Positions 49,928 to 58,270 of a stretch of DNA of 59,034 nucleotides are shown one piece after another (the first letter of the stretch is position 1; the number at the start of each line of letters is the position of its first letter). The notes beneath the pieces were generated by a model. The model had not been told where the DNA came from and made no database searches. It was given only the letters and a program-made list of their open reading frames with translations. A program made the position numbers and the translations under genes. This stretch comes from Candidatus Adiutrix sp. (GTDB lineage: Bacteria; Desulfobacterota; Desulfarculia; Adiutricales; Adiutricaceae): positions 1-59,034 of the forward strand of contig JAISFR010000019.1 in assembly GCA_031263565.1 (NCBI GenBank). The letters run 5' to 3'.

Positions 49928-50653
49928 CTACTGTTTTTCAAACAGATAAAGATGCCTTTCAGCCTGAACCAGGGGCAAAGTCAGGTCGATCCTTTGAAGC
50001 AGCTTCATCTTTCTTTTTTTAATTTCACTTTGGGCGGCGCTTAATTCCTCTTCGCCCCTGGGACCTTTGAAAGCCAGGAACAGCCCCCCGTTTTTAAGAC
50101 TGGCGGCCGCTAAAGGCATCAACTTTTTCAGTTCACCGACGGCCCTGGCGCTGACCAGATCAAAAGAAAACCCGTCGGCTTTTAAACCGGCCTTTAAAAA
50201 ATCATTGACGACGGTCACGTTGTTCAAGCCCAGAGACTCTTTGACCTCCGCCAGAAAAATAGCTTTTTTAGCGGTGGCTTCAGCCAGGGTAAAGGCCCAG
50301 GCCGGCTTGGCCAGGCTCAAGGGAACGGCCGGTAGACCGCCCCCTGATCCCAGATCGAGAGCCAGACCTTCGGCCGGCCAGCTTTTCCATTTTAAAGCCG
50401 TCAAACTGTCCAGAAGGTGAACGGCCACCATGTCCCTGAGCGGCATTTTGGAACTGATCAGATTCACGGATTTATTCTTAAGCAAAAGAATATGGAAATA
50501 ACGGATCAAGGCCAGGATTGTTTTCTGACCCAAATCAATATCCAATTCCTTTAAGCCCTGGCTGAGCCATAATTTTATTTCTTGATCATGTTCCACGTGA
50601 AACCTCAGGTCCGCCGGCCGGGGTCTGCTTATCCGCCCCTGATTATATACCAT
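49928..50653 (-). CDS. rsmG: 16S rRNA 7-methylguanosine methyltransferase
   Basis: A SAM-dependent methyltransferase that modifies G527 of 16S rRNA. The SAM motif is LALDLGSGGGLPAVPLS, followed by LVSARAVGELKKLM. From ATG 50653 the protein has 241 residues; a GTG at 50596 with ctgagg upstream gives 222 residues and a more typical N-terminus. In the long form a parS site lies inside the first codons; in the short form it covers the start. The gene diverges from parA, a usual arrangement near the origin. Confidence 0.92.
   Translation of the reverse strand: MVYNQGRISRPRPADLRFHVEHDQEIKLWLSQGLKELDIDLGQKTILALIRYFHILLLKNKSVNLISSKMPLRDMVAVHLLDSLTALKWKSWPAEGLALDLGSGGGLPAVPLSLAKPAWAFTLAEATAKKAIFLAEVKESLGLNNVTVVNDFLKAGLKADGFSFDLVSARAVGELKKLMPLAAASLKNGGLFLAFKGPRGEEELSAAQSEIKKRKMKLLQRIDLTLPLVQAERHLYLFEKQ
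50589..50604. other. parS centromere-like site 2
   Basis: tgttccacgtgaaacc matches the parS consensus at 15 of 16 positions. It overlaps the beginning of rsmG and lies about 150 bases from the parA start. With site 1 it brackets rsmG and the YbaK-like gene. Confidence 0.9.
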
Positions 50654-50713
50654 ATGAGCCCCTTTCAGGTCCAGTTTTCCAGTTTCAGATATCTGGATTT
50701 AATATTCAGACTG

Positions 50714-50722
50714 TGCTATAAT
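50714..50722 (+). promoter_or_regulatory. Extended -10 promoter of parA
   Basis: tgctataat is a perfect extended -10 (TGnTATAAT), 30 bases before the parA ATG. The -35 region is poor, as is common for extended -10 promoters. The site is about 110 bases from the second parS, so ParB could influence it. Confidence 0.6.
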
Positions 50723-50752
50723 CAGCGGATATATGTGTTTGAAGAGGACGAC

Positions 50753-51550
50753 ATGAGCGAAATAATTGCCGTGGTCAACCAAAAGGGCGGGGTGGGCAAA
50801 ACCACCACAGCCATCAACGTGGCCGCCTGCCTGGCCGCCGCCGGCCACAGAACCCTTTTAATCGACGCCGATTCCCAGGGCAACAGCAGCAGCGGGCTGG
50901 GCATCAGCAAGCAAAACCTGAAAGAAAATTTCTACCACTTCCTGATGCACGGCCTGCCCTGGTCACAGGTGATCATGGAAGGCCCCCTGCCCGATCTCTA
51001 CCTCATGCCGGCCAACAGGGATCTTTTACCGGTCAACCACGAATTGAGGGCCACCGCCAATTGGGAGACCCATCTCAAAAAACTGCTGGAAGAAAAACTG
51101 CCGGCCGGGGAATTCAATTTCGTCATCATCGACTCGCCGCCGAATCTGGATACCCTGTCAATCAATATCATGGCCGCGGCCAATCGGCTGCTTATTCCCA
51201 CCCTGCCGGAATATCTGTCTCTGGAAGGTCTGGCCGATCTGGTCGACACCTATCGCCGCATCAGAGAGAAGATCAACCCCAAACTGTCCATCCTGGGAGT
51301 ACTGATCACCAAACATCTGACCACCCATCGCCTGTCGCGGGAAGTAACCCAAAATTTACGGGAAAACATGGGCAGCCTGGTCTTCGAAACCGTCATTCCC
51401 CAGAACGTCAGAGTGGCTGAAGCCCCCAGCCACTGTCTGCCGATTATCATGTATGATCCCAAATCCAGCGGCGCGCTGAGTTATCAGGCGGTCACCAGGG
51501 AAATTCTGTCCCGCTGCGGGCAGAAAGAACACGAGCTGGAAATAAAATGA
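50753..51550 (+). CDS. parA: Chromosome partitioning ATPase ParA (Soj)
   Basis: A 265-residue deviant-Walker ATPase (KGGVGKTTTAIN, residues 10-21) with IDADSQGNSSSGLG and IDSPPNLDTLS for catalysis. ParA moves or releases ParB-bound origins. The ATG at 50753 follows gaagagg; the frame reaches further upstream but is not conserved. It overlaps parB by 4 bases (ATGA). Confidence 0.95.
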   Translation: MSEIIAVVNQKGGVGKTTTAINVAACLAAAGHRTLLIDADSQGNSSSGLGISKQNLKENFYHFLMHGLPWSQVIMEGPLPDLYLMPANRDLLPVNHELRATANWETHLKKLLEEKLPAGEFNFVIIDSPPNLDTLSINIMAAANRLLIPTLPEYLSLEGLADLVDTYRRIREKINPKLSILGVLITKHLTTHRLSREVTQNLRENMGSLVFETVIPQNVRVAEAPSHCLPIIMYDPKSSGALSYQAVTREILSRCGQKEHELEIK

Positions 51551-52449
51551 GCACTAAAAAATACCGCCTGGGCCGGGGTCTGGATGCCCTCCTGTCCAGT
51601 GAAGACCTGGACAGACTGAACGACGAGGTCAAGGCCGAGGACCAATCCGGGCAGCCCCTGATGCTGGATGTGGAACTGCTGGACCATAACCCGGATCAAC
51701 CCCGCCGCGATTTTAACGAAAAAGAACTGCAGTCTCTCAGCCAGTCCATCAAGGCCAGGGGCGTAATCGAACCTCTGGTGGTCAGCCGTCTGGAAAACGG
51801 CCGCTTCGAAATCATAGCCGGGGAGAGACGCCTGAAAGCCGCTAAAATGGCTTTTCTAAATCAAGTACCTGTAATTATTAGAAAAAAATCAGAAGATCCA
51901 GCCGATCGACTTATTCTGGCCCTCTTGGAAAACCTCTGCCGGGAAGATCTGAACCCCATTGAAGAGGCCGAATCTTTCCAGCGGCTGGAAAAGGAATTCG
52001 CCAAGACCCATCAGGAAATAGCCGTCATGACCGGCCGGGAAAGACCGACCATCACCAATGCCGTCCGCCTTTTAAAACTGCCTGACTTCGTGCGGGACGA
52101 CATTCGTTTCGGCCGTCTCAGCGCCGGTCACGGGCGGGCTATGCTGGCCCTGTCCAGGGCCGATCTTTTTCATCAGCTCAGAACCGAAATCATGACTAAA
52201 AGGTTGAGCGTCCGCCAGACCGAACTCCTGGTTAAAAAAATGAACCGCCAGACCCAGTTTTCAAAAGCGGGCGCTCAAGAAGGCGACCAGGTCTACTTTG
52301 AAGCCCTGGCCAAAGCTTTCAGCCATAAACTGGGCGGGCTGAAAGTCGTCATCAGACAGTCCGGGACTACTAAAAAAATGGAAATAACCTACGGCAGCAA
52401 TGAAGAATTGGAATGGCTGATGAACAGACTGGGAGTCGATTCAATTTAA
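51547..52449 (+). CDS. parB: Chromosome partitioning protein ParB (Spo0J)
   Basis: A 300-residue parS-binding CTPase clamp. The CTP-binding GERR box is in IIAGERRLKAA, the helix-turn-helix covers VMTGRERPTITNAVRLLKL, and the C-terminal dimer domain follows. It should load at the two parS sites 1-2 kb upstream. The ATG overlaps the parA stop. A terminator was not evident after it. Confidence 0.96.
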   Translation: MSTKKYRLGRGLDALLSSEDLDRLNDEVKAEDQSGQPLMLDVELLDHNPDQPRRDFNEKELQSLSQSIKARGVIEPLVVSRLENGRFEIIAGERRLKAAKMAFLNQVPVIIRKKSEDPADRLILALLENLCREDLNPIEEAESFQRLEKEFAKTHQEIAVMTGRERPTITNAVRLLKLPDFVRDDIRFGRLSAGHGRAMLALSRADLFHQLRTEIMTKRLSVRQTELLVKKMNRQTQFSKAGAQEGDQVYFEALAKAFSHKLGGLKVVIRQSGTTKKMEITYGSNEELEWLMNRLGVDSI

Positions 52450-52769
52450 ACTTCCGGGCTGTCAGGCAACCTGTTCTTTTCTTCTTGGGTCTATATTGGA
52501 TTATAATAAATAATAGACAATAATAAGCCTTGACAAATTGTTTACAAATATGATTAATACAATAATATTAATATTTTAAATTGAACAAGACCTGATCTGA
52601 GTTTCGCCGGCTTTGAACATAAAGGCTCTTCATCTCTGTTCATAAGCCCTGGTTTTGAACAGTTTTAAACACCGGCTGAACAGGTCTTAAGCCTTCTGAA
52701 AGTTCTTTTAAGGTTGGTTATTTGTTTAAAAAGGCTCCGGGTAAAAGGTCCCTGGTTTAGTTATAGACG
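52450..52769. promoter_or_regulatory. AT-rich gap with repeated GAACA motifs and possible promoter
   Basis: This 320-base gap holds no gene. It contains TTGACA (52530-52535) with TTAATA at 18-bp spacing (52554-52559), and six GAACA/TGTTC motifs between 52472 and 52682. An inverted pair AAGACCTG (52587-52594) and CAGGTCTT (52681-52688) is 86 bases apart. I found no clear DnaA boxes, so it is more likely a regulatory region of the ChlI-like gene than the origin. Confidence 0.4.
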
Positions 52770-53771
52770 ATGCAAATCAACTATCCATTTTCGGCTCTCG
52801 TGGGCCAGGAAAAAATGAAGCTGGCCCTGATACTGTCGGTCGTCAATCCCGGTTTAGGCGGGGTTTTGATTCGCGGGGAAAAGGGTACGGCCAAATCAAC
52901 CGCGGTGCGGGCTCTGGCCGCCCTTCTGTCTGAGCAGGAGATCATCAGCCAGTGCCAGTTTGCCTGTGATCCGGCCAACAGCGATTATTGGTGCGAGTCC
53001 TGCAAGACCTTGACCGATATTGAGGTCGGGCGCCGCCGCCGCCCACTGGTTGAGCTGCCCATCGGGGCCACTGAAGACCGGCTTTTGGGCAGCATCAATC
53101 TGGAGGAGGCCATTACCCGGGGTGAGAGCCGGTTTGAACCGGGTCTCCTGGCCTCGGCCAATAGAGGTCTGTTATACGTTGATGAGGTCAACCTTCTGGA
53201 CGACCATCTGGTCGATTCCCTTCTGGACGCCGCCGCCATGGGGCGGAATTTCGTTGAGCGGGAGGGCATCTCCGTCAGTCATCCGGCCCGTTTTACCCTG
53301 ATAGGCACCATGAACCCGGAGGAAGGGGAACTCCGGCCCCAACTCTTAGACCGTTTTGGGCTTTGCGTCGAGGTCAGAGGTCTGGAAGACCCGGCGGCCA
53401 GGCGCGAGGTGGTTCGGCGGCGTCTGGAATTTGAAGATAATCCGGAGAAATTCGCCGAACGTTTTCTGGGCGGTGAAGAAGAGACCGGCCGGAAGATTGA
53501 GTTGGCCGGGCTGAGGCTGGCGGAAATAAAGATTACTGATCAGGCTTTGGACTATGCGGTCAGAATCTGTCTGTCGCTGGGCGTGGACGGCCATCGGGGC
53601 GATTTGACGGTCATTAAAAGCGCCCTGACCCTGGCCGCCTGGAAGGGCTTGAGCGAACCGGGCCCTGAGGAAATTATGGAAGCGGCTGAACTGGCCCTGC
53701 CTCACCGTATGCGGCGTAAACCTTTTCAGGACGTGGATTTCGATGTTCGCGGACGTTTGAATTCCGAATAA
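52770..53771 (+). CDS. Magnesium chelatase ChlI/BchI-type AAA+ ATPase
   Basis: A 333-residue AAA+ protein. Walker A is in [10 protein letters not shown], and Walker B in [17 protein letters not shown], with the [14 protein letters not shown] sequence and a Cys cluster (CQFACDP...WCESC) typical of bacterial ChlI. ChlI works with a ChlD (VWA) protein in Mg or Co chelatase, or in other metallochelatase-like systems. No VWA gene is next to it, so its partner is elsewhere or its role differs. The start is ATG 52770. Confidence 0.85.
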   Translation: MQINYPFSALVGQEKMKLALILSVVNPGLGGVLIRGEKGTAKSTAVRALAALLSEQEIISQCQFACDPANSDYWCESCKTLTDIEVGRRRRPLVELPIGATEDRLLGSINLEEAITRGESRFEPGLLASANRGLLYVDEVNLLDDHLVDSLLDAAAMGRNFVEREGISVSHPARFTLIGTMNPEEGELRPQLLDRFGLCVEVRGLEDPAARREVVRRRLEFEDNPEKFAERFLGGEEETGRKIELAGLRLAEIKITDQALDYAVRICLSLGVDGHRGDLTVIKSALTLAAWKGLSEPGPEEIMEAAELALPHRMRRKPFQDVDFDVRGRLNSE

Positions 53772-53819
53772 AAGACGGCTCTAAAAATAATTGGCGATTC
53801 CCTTAAGGCTTTGTAAAGT

Positions 53820-53840
53820 ATAGGTTATTTATTGACAGCC
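53820..53840 (+). repeat. Single arm of the 48465-48586 repeat
   Basis: ataggttatttattgacagcc matches the right arm at 48564 with one change and a two-base gap near the end. The other arm is absent. The change creates TTGACA at 53832-53837 upstream of the next gene, but no matching -10 is at the right distance. Confidence 0.6.
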
Positions 53841-53890
53841 CTAAATATATAACAAGGCTCTGACCGAGCCGGTCTTTCAGAGGTGTGATT

Positions 53891-55219
53891 TTGGTCGAAA
53901 TAGCGCCGTTCAGGGGAGTGGTCTTCAACCCTTCCGAGATAGCCGATCATGGCGGGCTTTTGGTGGCGCCGCCTTATGACGTATTGGATGAAAAAGCCCA
54001 GAAAGCCTGCCTGGATCTTCATCCCCACAATATCCTTCATGTGGATTACGGCCTCCGTTGGCCTGATGACCCGCAAAAATACAGTTGGCATGAACGCTCC
54101 GGCCGCCTGTGGCGCCAGTGGTTGAGCGAAGGGATTATCCAGAGGCTGGATAAGCCGGCCGTCTTCCATGTGGAAACTACCTGCCGAAACCAGGTCAAGG
54201 GAGGTCAGATCGTCCGCCACGGTTTTGTCTGCCTGATGAAGCTGGAGGAATTTTCTCTCAATTCCCGGGTCCGGCCCCATGAGAAAACTTTCAGCAGCCA
54301 TAAGGAAGAGCGCCTGGGTCTGATGAAGGAAACTTCGGCCAATCTCAGCCAGGTTTTCGGCTTTTTTCCGGATGAGGACCGCCGGGCTCTCAACCTGATG
54401 AAAGAAGCCGGCCAAAGCCAGGATCCGGATATGGATTTTACCGACTATCGCGGCTATGAGCACCGGGTCTGGATAGACTATAGTGAGCGGGCCATCGGGG
54501 AACTGGGCAAAATAATGGCCGAGCGCCGCGTCTATATCGCCGACGGCCATCACCGCTATGAAACCGCCCTCAATTACCGGCGCTGGCTGCAGGAGAACAA
54601 CAGCGGCCGGGCTCCGGCCGGGGCCGACTATGTGATGATCTATCTCTGCCCCATGAGCGATCCCGGTCTGGTGATTTTTCCCACTCACCGCCTGATGCAT
54701 AAAGAGGCCGTTCACCCTGACGAAATGATCAACCGTCTGTCCCGTTATTTCAAGGTCAGCGGCAAAAGTTTCAACGGCGACAACGAGGGCGTCATCCGCG
54801 ACCGCTTTCTGACTAAATTGAGAAAACAGAAAAACAATCTGGGTCTCTATATGAGCGGCCGCCGGATCTATTATGTTTTAAAGCTTCTGGAATCGGCCCG
54901 CGAAGAACCGGCCCTGGCCAGAGAGGTCAAAGAGCTGGCCGCGCTGGATATGGTTATTTTGAGCAATCTGGTTTTCAAGCAGGCCCTGGGCCTGACCGAA
55001 GAGGATCTGGACAATCCTGAGAGAATATCCTATGTCTCTGATCTTAACCTGGCCATTAACCAGATAAACAGGGAAAAACAGAGCGCGGCCTTTATTCTCA
55101 ATCCTTCCACGCTGGAGGATATTTTGCGCGTTACCGAAAAAGGCCTGACCATGCCCCGGAAGTCGACCTTCTTCTATCCCAAATGCACCACCGGCCTGGT
55201 GATGAATCTGATTGACTGA
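53891..55219 (+). CDS. DUF1015 family protein
   Basis: A 442-residue protein of the DUF1015 family, of unknown function and common in anaerobes. Conserved blocks visible here are VAPPYDVLD (26-34), RPHEKTFSSHKEERL, YIADGHHRYETAL and PKCTTGLVMN near the end; the ADGHHRYE block suggests an enzyme. The TTG at 53891 is chosen because gagg lies 7 bases upstream and MVEIAPFRGV matches the family start; a GTG at 53885 is the alternative. It is followed by the rfb genes. Confidence 0.85.
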   Translation: MVEIAPFRGVVFNPSEIADHGGLLVAPPYDVLDEKAQKACLDLHPHNILHVDYGLRWPDDPQKYSWHERSGRLWRQWLSEGIIQRLDKPAVFHVETTCRNQVKGGQIVRHGFVCLMKLEEFSLNSRVRPHEKTFSSHKEERLGLMKETSANLSQVFGFFPDEDRRALNLMKEAGQSQDPDMDFTDYRGYEHRVWIDYSERAIGELGKIMAERRVYIADGHHRYETALNYRRWLQENNSGRAPAGADYVMIYLCPMSDPGLVIFPTHRLMHKEAVHPDEMINRLSRYFKVSGKSFNGDNEGVIRDRFLTKLRKQKNNLGLYMSGRRIYYVLKLLESAREEPALAREVKELAALDMVILSNLVFKQALGLTEEDLDNPERISYVSDLNLAINQINREKQSAAFILNPSTLEDILRVTEKGLTMPRKSTFFYPKCTTGLVMNLID

Positions 55220-55252
55220 GATGGAATATATTCGCCAACCGGAGCAAGATAC

Positions 55253-55804
55253 ATGATCAGGCGGGACATTCCGGGGCTGAAACTGCTGGAGGGACGGCGC
55301 TTCTTTGACCAGCGGGGTCATTTTCAGGAAACTTTCCGGCTCGATACCCTGGAAAGGGAACTGGGCCGGCCATTCAATATAGTTCAGGACAACGAGTCGC
55401 TGTCCAAGGCGCCCGGCATCATTCGCGGCCTTCATTTTCAGCGGCCGCCTTACGCCCAGGCCAAGCTGGTGCGGGTGGTCAGCGGCGCGATCTGGGATGT
55501 GGCCCTGGATCTGCGCCCTGATTCACCAAGCTTCGGGCGCTGGGAAGGGGTCCTGCTCAGCGCCGACAACAACCGCCAACTGTTTCTGCCCGCCGGCCTG
55601 GCCCATGGTTTCTGCACTCTGGCCGAAAATACCGTGGTGCAATACAAGGTCGACAATTACTATGCTCCGGACAGTGAAGGAGGCCTGCGCTGGGACGACC
55701 CCGAACTGAACATTGACTGGTCTCTGTCCGGCCGCCGGGCCACGGTCTCCGACAAAGACGCGGCCTGGCCCTTATGGTCCCAGTTAGACCGGATCAAGTG
55801 GTGA
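55253..55804 (+). CDS. rfbC: dTDP-4-dehydrorhamnose 3,5-epimerase
   Basis: A 183-residue cupin epimerase. The catalytic His is in [11 protein letters not shown], and the later [21 protein letters not shown] contains the conserved Tyr and substrate region. It acts in dTDP-rhamnose synthesis for surface polysaccharide. The ATG at 55253 is 33 bases after the DUF1015 gene. rfbA and rfbD are not in the window. Confidence 0.93.
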   Translation: MIRRDIPGLKLLEGRRFFDQRGHFQETFRLDTLERELGRPFNIVQDNESLSKAPGIIRGLHFQRPPYAQAKLVRVVSGAIWDVALDLRPDSPSFGRWEGVLLSADNNRQLFLPAGLAHGFCTLAENTVVQYKVDNYYAPDSEGGLRWDDPELNIDWSLSGRRATVSDKDAAWPLWSQLDRIKW

Positions 55805-55808
55805 AAAA

Positions 55809-56855
55809 GTGAAAATAATGATCACCGGCGGAGCGGGTTTCATCGGGTCGGCCCTTTGCCGCCATTACCTGAATCACAGTTCGCATGAGATACTGAATCT
55901 TGACGCCTTAACTTACGCCGCCGACCTGTCGGCCCTGAGCGAGTTCAACCGTTCGTCCCGCCATCAGTTTATTCAAGCCGACTTGCGGGAGGCCGAAACC
56001 CTGGAACCGGTTTTTCGTGAGCGGCAGCCGGACGGGGTCATTCACCTGGCGGCCGAGTCCCATGTGGACCGTTCCATTGACGGGCCGGCCGATTTCATTG
56101 AAACCAACATTGTCGGCACTTTCAATCTGCTTCAGGCGGCCAGGCGTTACCATATGAACCTGGATTCCCGTCGAAAAGAGAAATTTCGTTTTCTGCATGT
56201 TTCCACGGATGAAGTCTACGGCTCCCTGGGGGATTCCGGCTATTTCACCGAAGAGACGGCCTATGCCCCCAATTCGCCTTATTCGGCCTCCAAGGCCGCG
56301 GCCGACCATCTGGTCAGGGCCTGGCGGCACACCTTCTCTTTGCCGGCCATTATTTCCAACTGTTCCAACAACTACGGCCCTTATCAATTCCCGGAAAAGC
56401 TCATTCCGCTGATGATTCTGAACGCCCTGGAGGGCCGGCCCCTGCCGGTCTACGGCGACGGCCTGAATGTGCGCGACTGGCTTTACGTTGAAGACCACGC
56501 CCGGGCCCTGGCCCTGATTTTTGAAAAGGGGCGGCCCGGCGAAAAATACAATATCGGCGGCCGTAACGAGGTGAGCAATCTCGAAGTGGTGGCCGGCATC
56601 TGCCGCCTTTTGGACGAACTGCGGCCCCGGGCCGCTGGCCAGCCCTACAGTGGCCTGGTCAGCCACGTTCCCGACCGCCCCGGGCACGACCGGCGTTACG
56701 CCGTCGACGCCGCCAAAATCAAACGGGAGCTGGGCTGGCAGCCTGAAGAAAATTTTGAAAGCGGCCTTCGGCGGACTGTGGAATGGTATCTGGCCAATGA
56801 AGGCTGGTGGCGTCACCAGAAGGAGGTCAGTTCCCGGCGCCTGGGTCTGATCTGA
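55809..56855 (+). CDS. rfbB: dTDP-glucose 4,6-dehydratase
   Basis: A 348-residue extended SDR enzyme. The NAD motif is [10 protein letters not shown] (5-14), the catalytic triad lies in STDEVYG and [10 protein letters not shown], and the product is dTDP-4-keto-6-deoxyglucose. The start is GTG 55809; an ATG three codons on is also possible. It follows rfbC by 4 bases, in reverse order to many operons. Confidence 0.95.
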   Translation: MKIMITGGAGFIGSALCRHYLNHSSHEILNLDALTYAADLSALSEFNRSSRHQFIQADLREAETLEPVFRERQPDGVIHLAAESHVDRSIDGPADFIETNIVGTFNLLQAARRYHMNLDSRRKEKFRFLHVSTDEVYGSLGDSGYFTEETAYAPNSPYSASKAAADHLVRAWRHTFSLPAIISNCSNNYGPYQFPEKLIPLMILNALEGRPLPVYGDGLNVRDWLYVEDHARALALIFEKGRPGEKYNIGGRNEVSNLEVVAGICRLLDELRPRAAGQPYSGLVSHVPDRPGHDRRYAVDAAKIKRELGWQPEENFESGLRRTVEWYLANEGWWRHQKEVSSRRLGLI

Positions 56856-56902
56856 ACCGGCTTCAAGGGCAGCGGACTTGCCAGGGTAGAAAGGTGTTGA
56901 TC

Positions 56903-57445
56903 ATGCGTCTTCTGATTGCTTCCGATATTCACGGCTCTCTGGGCCAGGGCCGTCTGATCGGGGAAAAGGTCAGGGAGCATCAGGCCGGGCAGGTGCTGCT
57001 CCTGGGTGATCTGCTCTATCACGGACCCCGCAACCCGCTGCCCGCCGACTACGCCCCCGGGGAACTGGCCGGGCTGCTGTCCGATCTGGGCGCGCCGCTG
57101 ATGGCCATCCGCGGCAATTGTGATGCCGAGGTCGACCAGTTTGTGCTGCCCTTCCACCTGGCGGAAAGCGCCTGGATATTCGACGGCTCACGCCGCATCC
57201 TGGCCATTCACGGTCATCAGCTGGCCATTAACGGCGGCCCTCTGCCGGCCCCGGAAGGGGTGGCCGTGCTTTCCGGCCACAGCCACGTCCCCACGGCCGA
57301 AAAGCGCGGCCGCACCCACTTCTGGAACCCCGGCAGCAGCGCCCTGCCCAAGGAATCCTTTCCGCCCAGTTACGGTTTTTACCAGGACGGCCGCTTCCGG
57401 GTTCTGGATTTTAACGGGCAGGAACTGATGAGCGATTCTTTCTGA
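56903..57445 (+). CDS. YfcE/MJ0936-type phosphodiesterase
   Basis: A 180-residue metallophosphoesterase. Metal ligands are visible in ASDIHGS (D and H), LLLGDLLYHG, IRGNCDAEVD, AIHGHQL and GHSHVP. Such enzymes hydrolyse simple phosphodiesters; the natural substrate is unknown. The ATG at 56903 follows aaaggtg. It lies 47 bases after rfbB. Confidence 0.9.
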   Translation: MRLLIASDIHGSLGQGRLIGEKVREHQAGQVLLLGDLLYHGPRNPLPADYAPGELAGLLSDLGAPLMAIRGNCDAEVDQFVLPFHLAESAWIFDGSRRILAIHGHQLAINGGPLPAPEGVAVLSGHSHVPTAEKRGRTHFWNPGSSALPKESFPPSYGFYQDGRFRVLDFNGQELMSDSF

Positions 57446-57473
57446 CAAGGTCCGCCAGATAGCCGAATTGGTA

Positions 57474-57567
57474 TGTCCAATTGCGCGAATAACGGAAAGG
57501 GTGTACAGCCGCCAGCGGGAGGGGTGTCCAGTTTCACCGGTCACGGTGCACAGTTCAGCCCGGAATA
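57474..57567 (+). repeat. Four short repeats like an IS21-family end
   Basis: Four related units begin at 57474 (tgtccaattgcgcgaata), 57502 (tgtacagccgcc), 57525 (tgtccagtttcaccgg) and 57547 (tgcacagttcagcccggaat), 22-28 bases apart. IS21-family ends carry multiple similar repeats of the tgtcca...ccggaata type. There is no transposase here, so this could be a remnant. It sits exactly between normal genes and the low-GC module. Confidence 0.4.
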
Positions 57568-57577
57568 CTCAGGATGC

Positions 57578-58270
57578 TTATGGCTGGCTTCCAGGGGCGC
57601 CGGCAAGTTGTTCCAAGCGAGACAGCCACTCATGAAAATGCCTGCACCTGGCGCGAAGCGCGGGGAGTCCGATCCTCTCAGCAACTGCGGGGCCAGCCGT
57701 TGCTTTATCATATTCAGGTATTTCTTTTAGAATCCTCTTGGATGGGGCGGTCTCTCTGCCGTCATTTATGAGTTCAGGATTTTGACTGCCAACCATGGAA
57801 ATCAGGTTATGGATTGGGGTATCATGTTCCAGATATTCCCAGGAAAGATGCTGAGGGCCAGCCAGAATTAAGGCCTCAAACTCATGAAGTTGAATGTACG
57901 GAACGAATCGACGATCATCAATATCGGCGGCCATGCGCTCTTCAAGAATTTTGATTCTTTCATACGGATCGCGTTGAACATAGGCTTCCGCATATCCCGG
58001 AAAGTCAACCGGCAATGCGTAAAGATCAAACATGGTGGTGAAGCGGCACTCTTCCTGATGATCTTCCCTCAACCAAGCCGCAATGTCCTTTTTGGCTTTT
58101 TCATAGTTCAACAAGCCGCCGCGATACTCCTTTGCCGCACGTTTATCTTTACTTGTCAGGACAGAACGCGCATCGACAAAAACATTATATCCAGCCAGAT
58201 GTGGAGTAAGTATCTTTTTGGCAAAAATTTGTTCCGTCGGCCCTTCGGAGGTAATATGCAAGCGGATCAT
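57578..58270 (-). CDS. DUF4276 family protein, partner of the AAA ATPase
   Basis: A 230-residue protein of the DUF4276 family, with MIRLHITSEGPTEQIFAKKI, the motif FDLYALPVDFPGY and the block YIQLHEFEALILAG. It resembles the TOPRIM-like RloB-type proteins that pair with AAA ATPases in phage-resistance modules; the glutamate in SEGPTE and the aspartate in MFDLYALP fit a metal site. The ATG at 58270 overlaps the ATPase stop by 4 bases. GC content is clearly lower than in the genes to the left. Confidence 0.8.
   Translation of the reverse strand: MIRLHITSEGPTEQIFAKKILTPHLAGYNVFVDARSVLTSKDKRAAKEYRGGLLNYEKAKKDIAAWLREDHQEECRFTTMFDLYALPVDFPGYAEAYVQRDPYERIKILEERMAADIDDRRFVPYIQLHEFEALILAGPQHLSWEYLEHDTPIHNLISMVGSQNPELINDGRETAPSKRILKEIPEYDKATAGPAVAERIGLPALRARCRHFHEWLSRLEQLAGAPGSQP

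Noticed and set aside
52450-52769. Replication origin
   Set aside because: Near parABS and AT-rich, but I found no TTATCCACA-type DnaA boxes, and dnaA, gyrB and mnmG are absent from the window.
57473-57730. 85-residue plus frame over the repeats and the end of the DUF4276 gene
   Set aside because: Antisense overlap with a real gene and no family match; the repeats explain the open frame.
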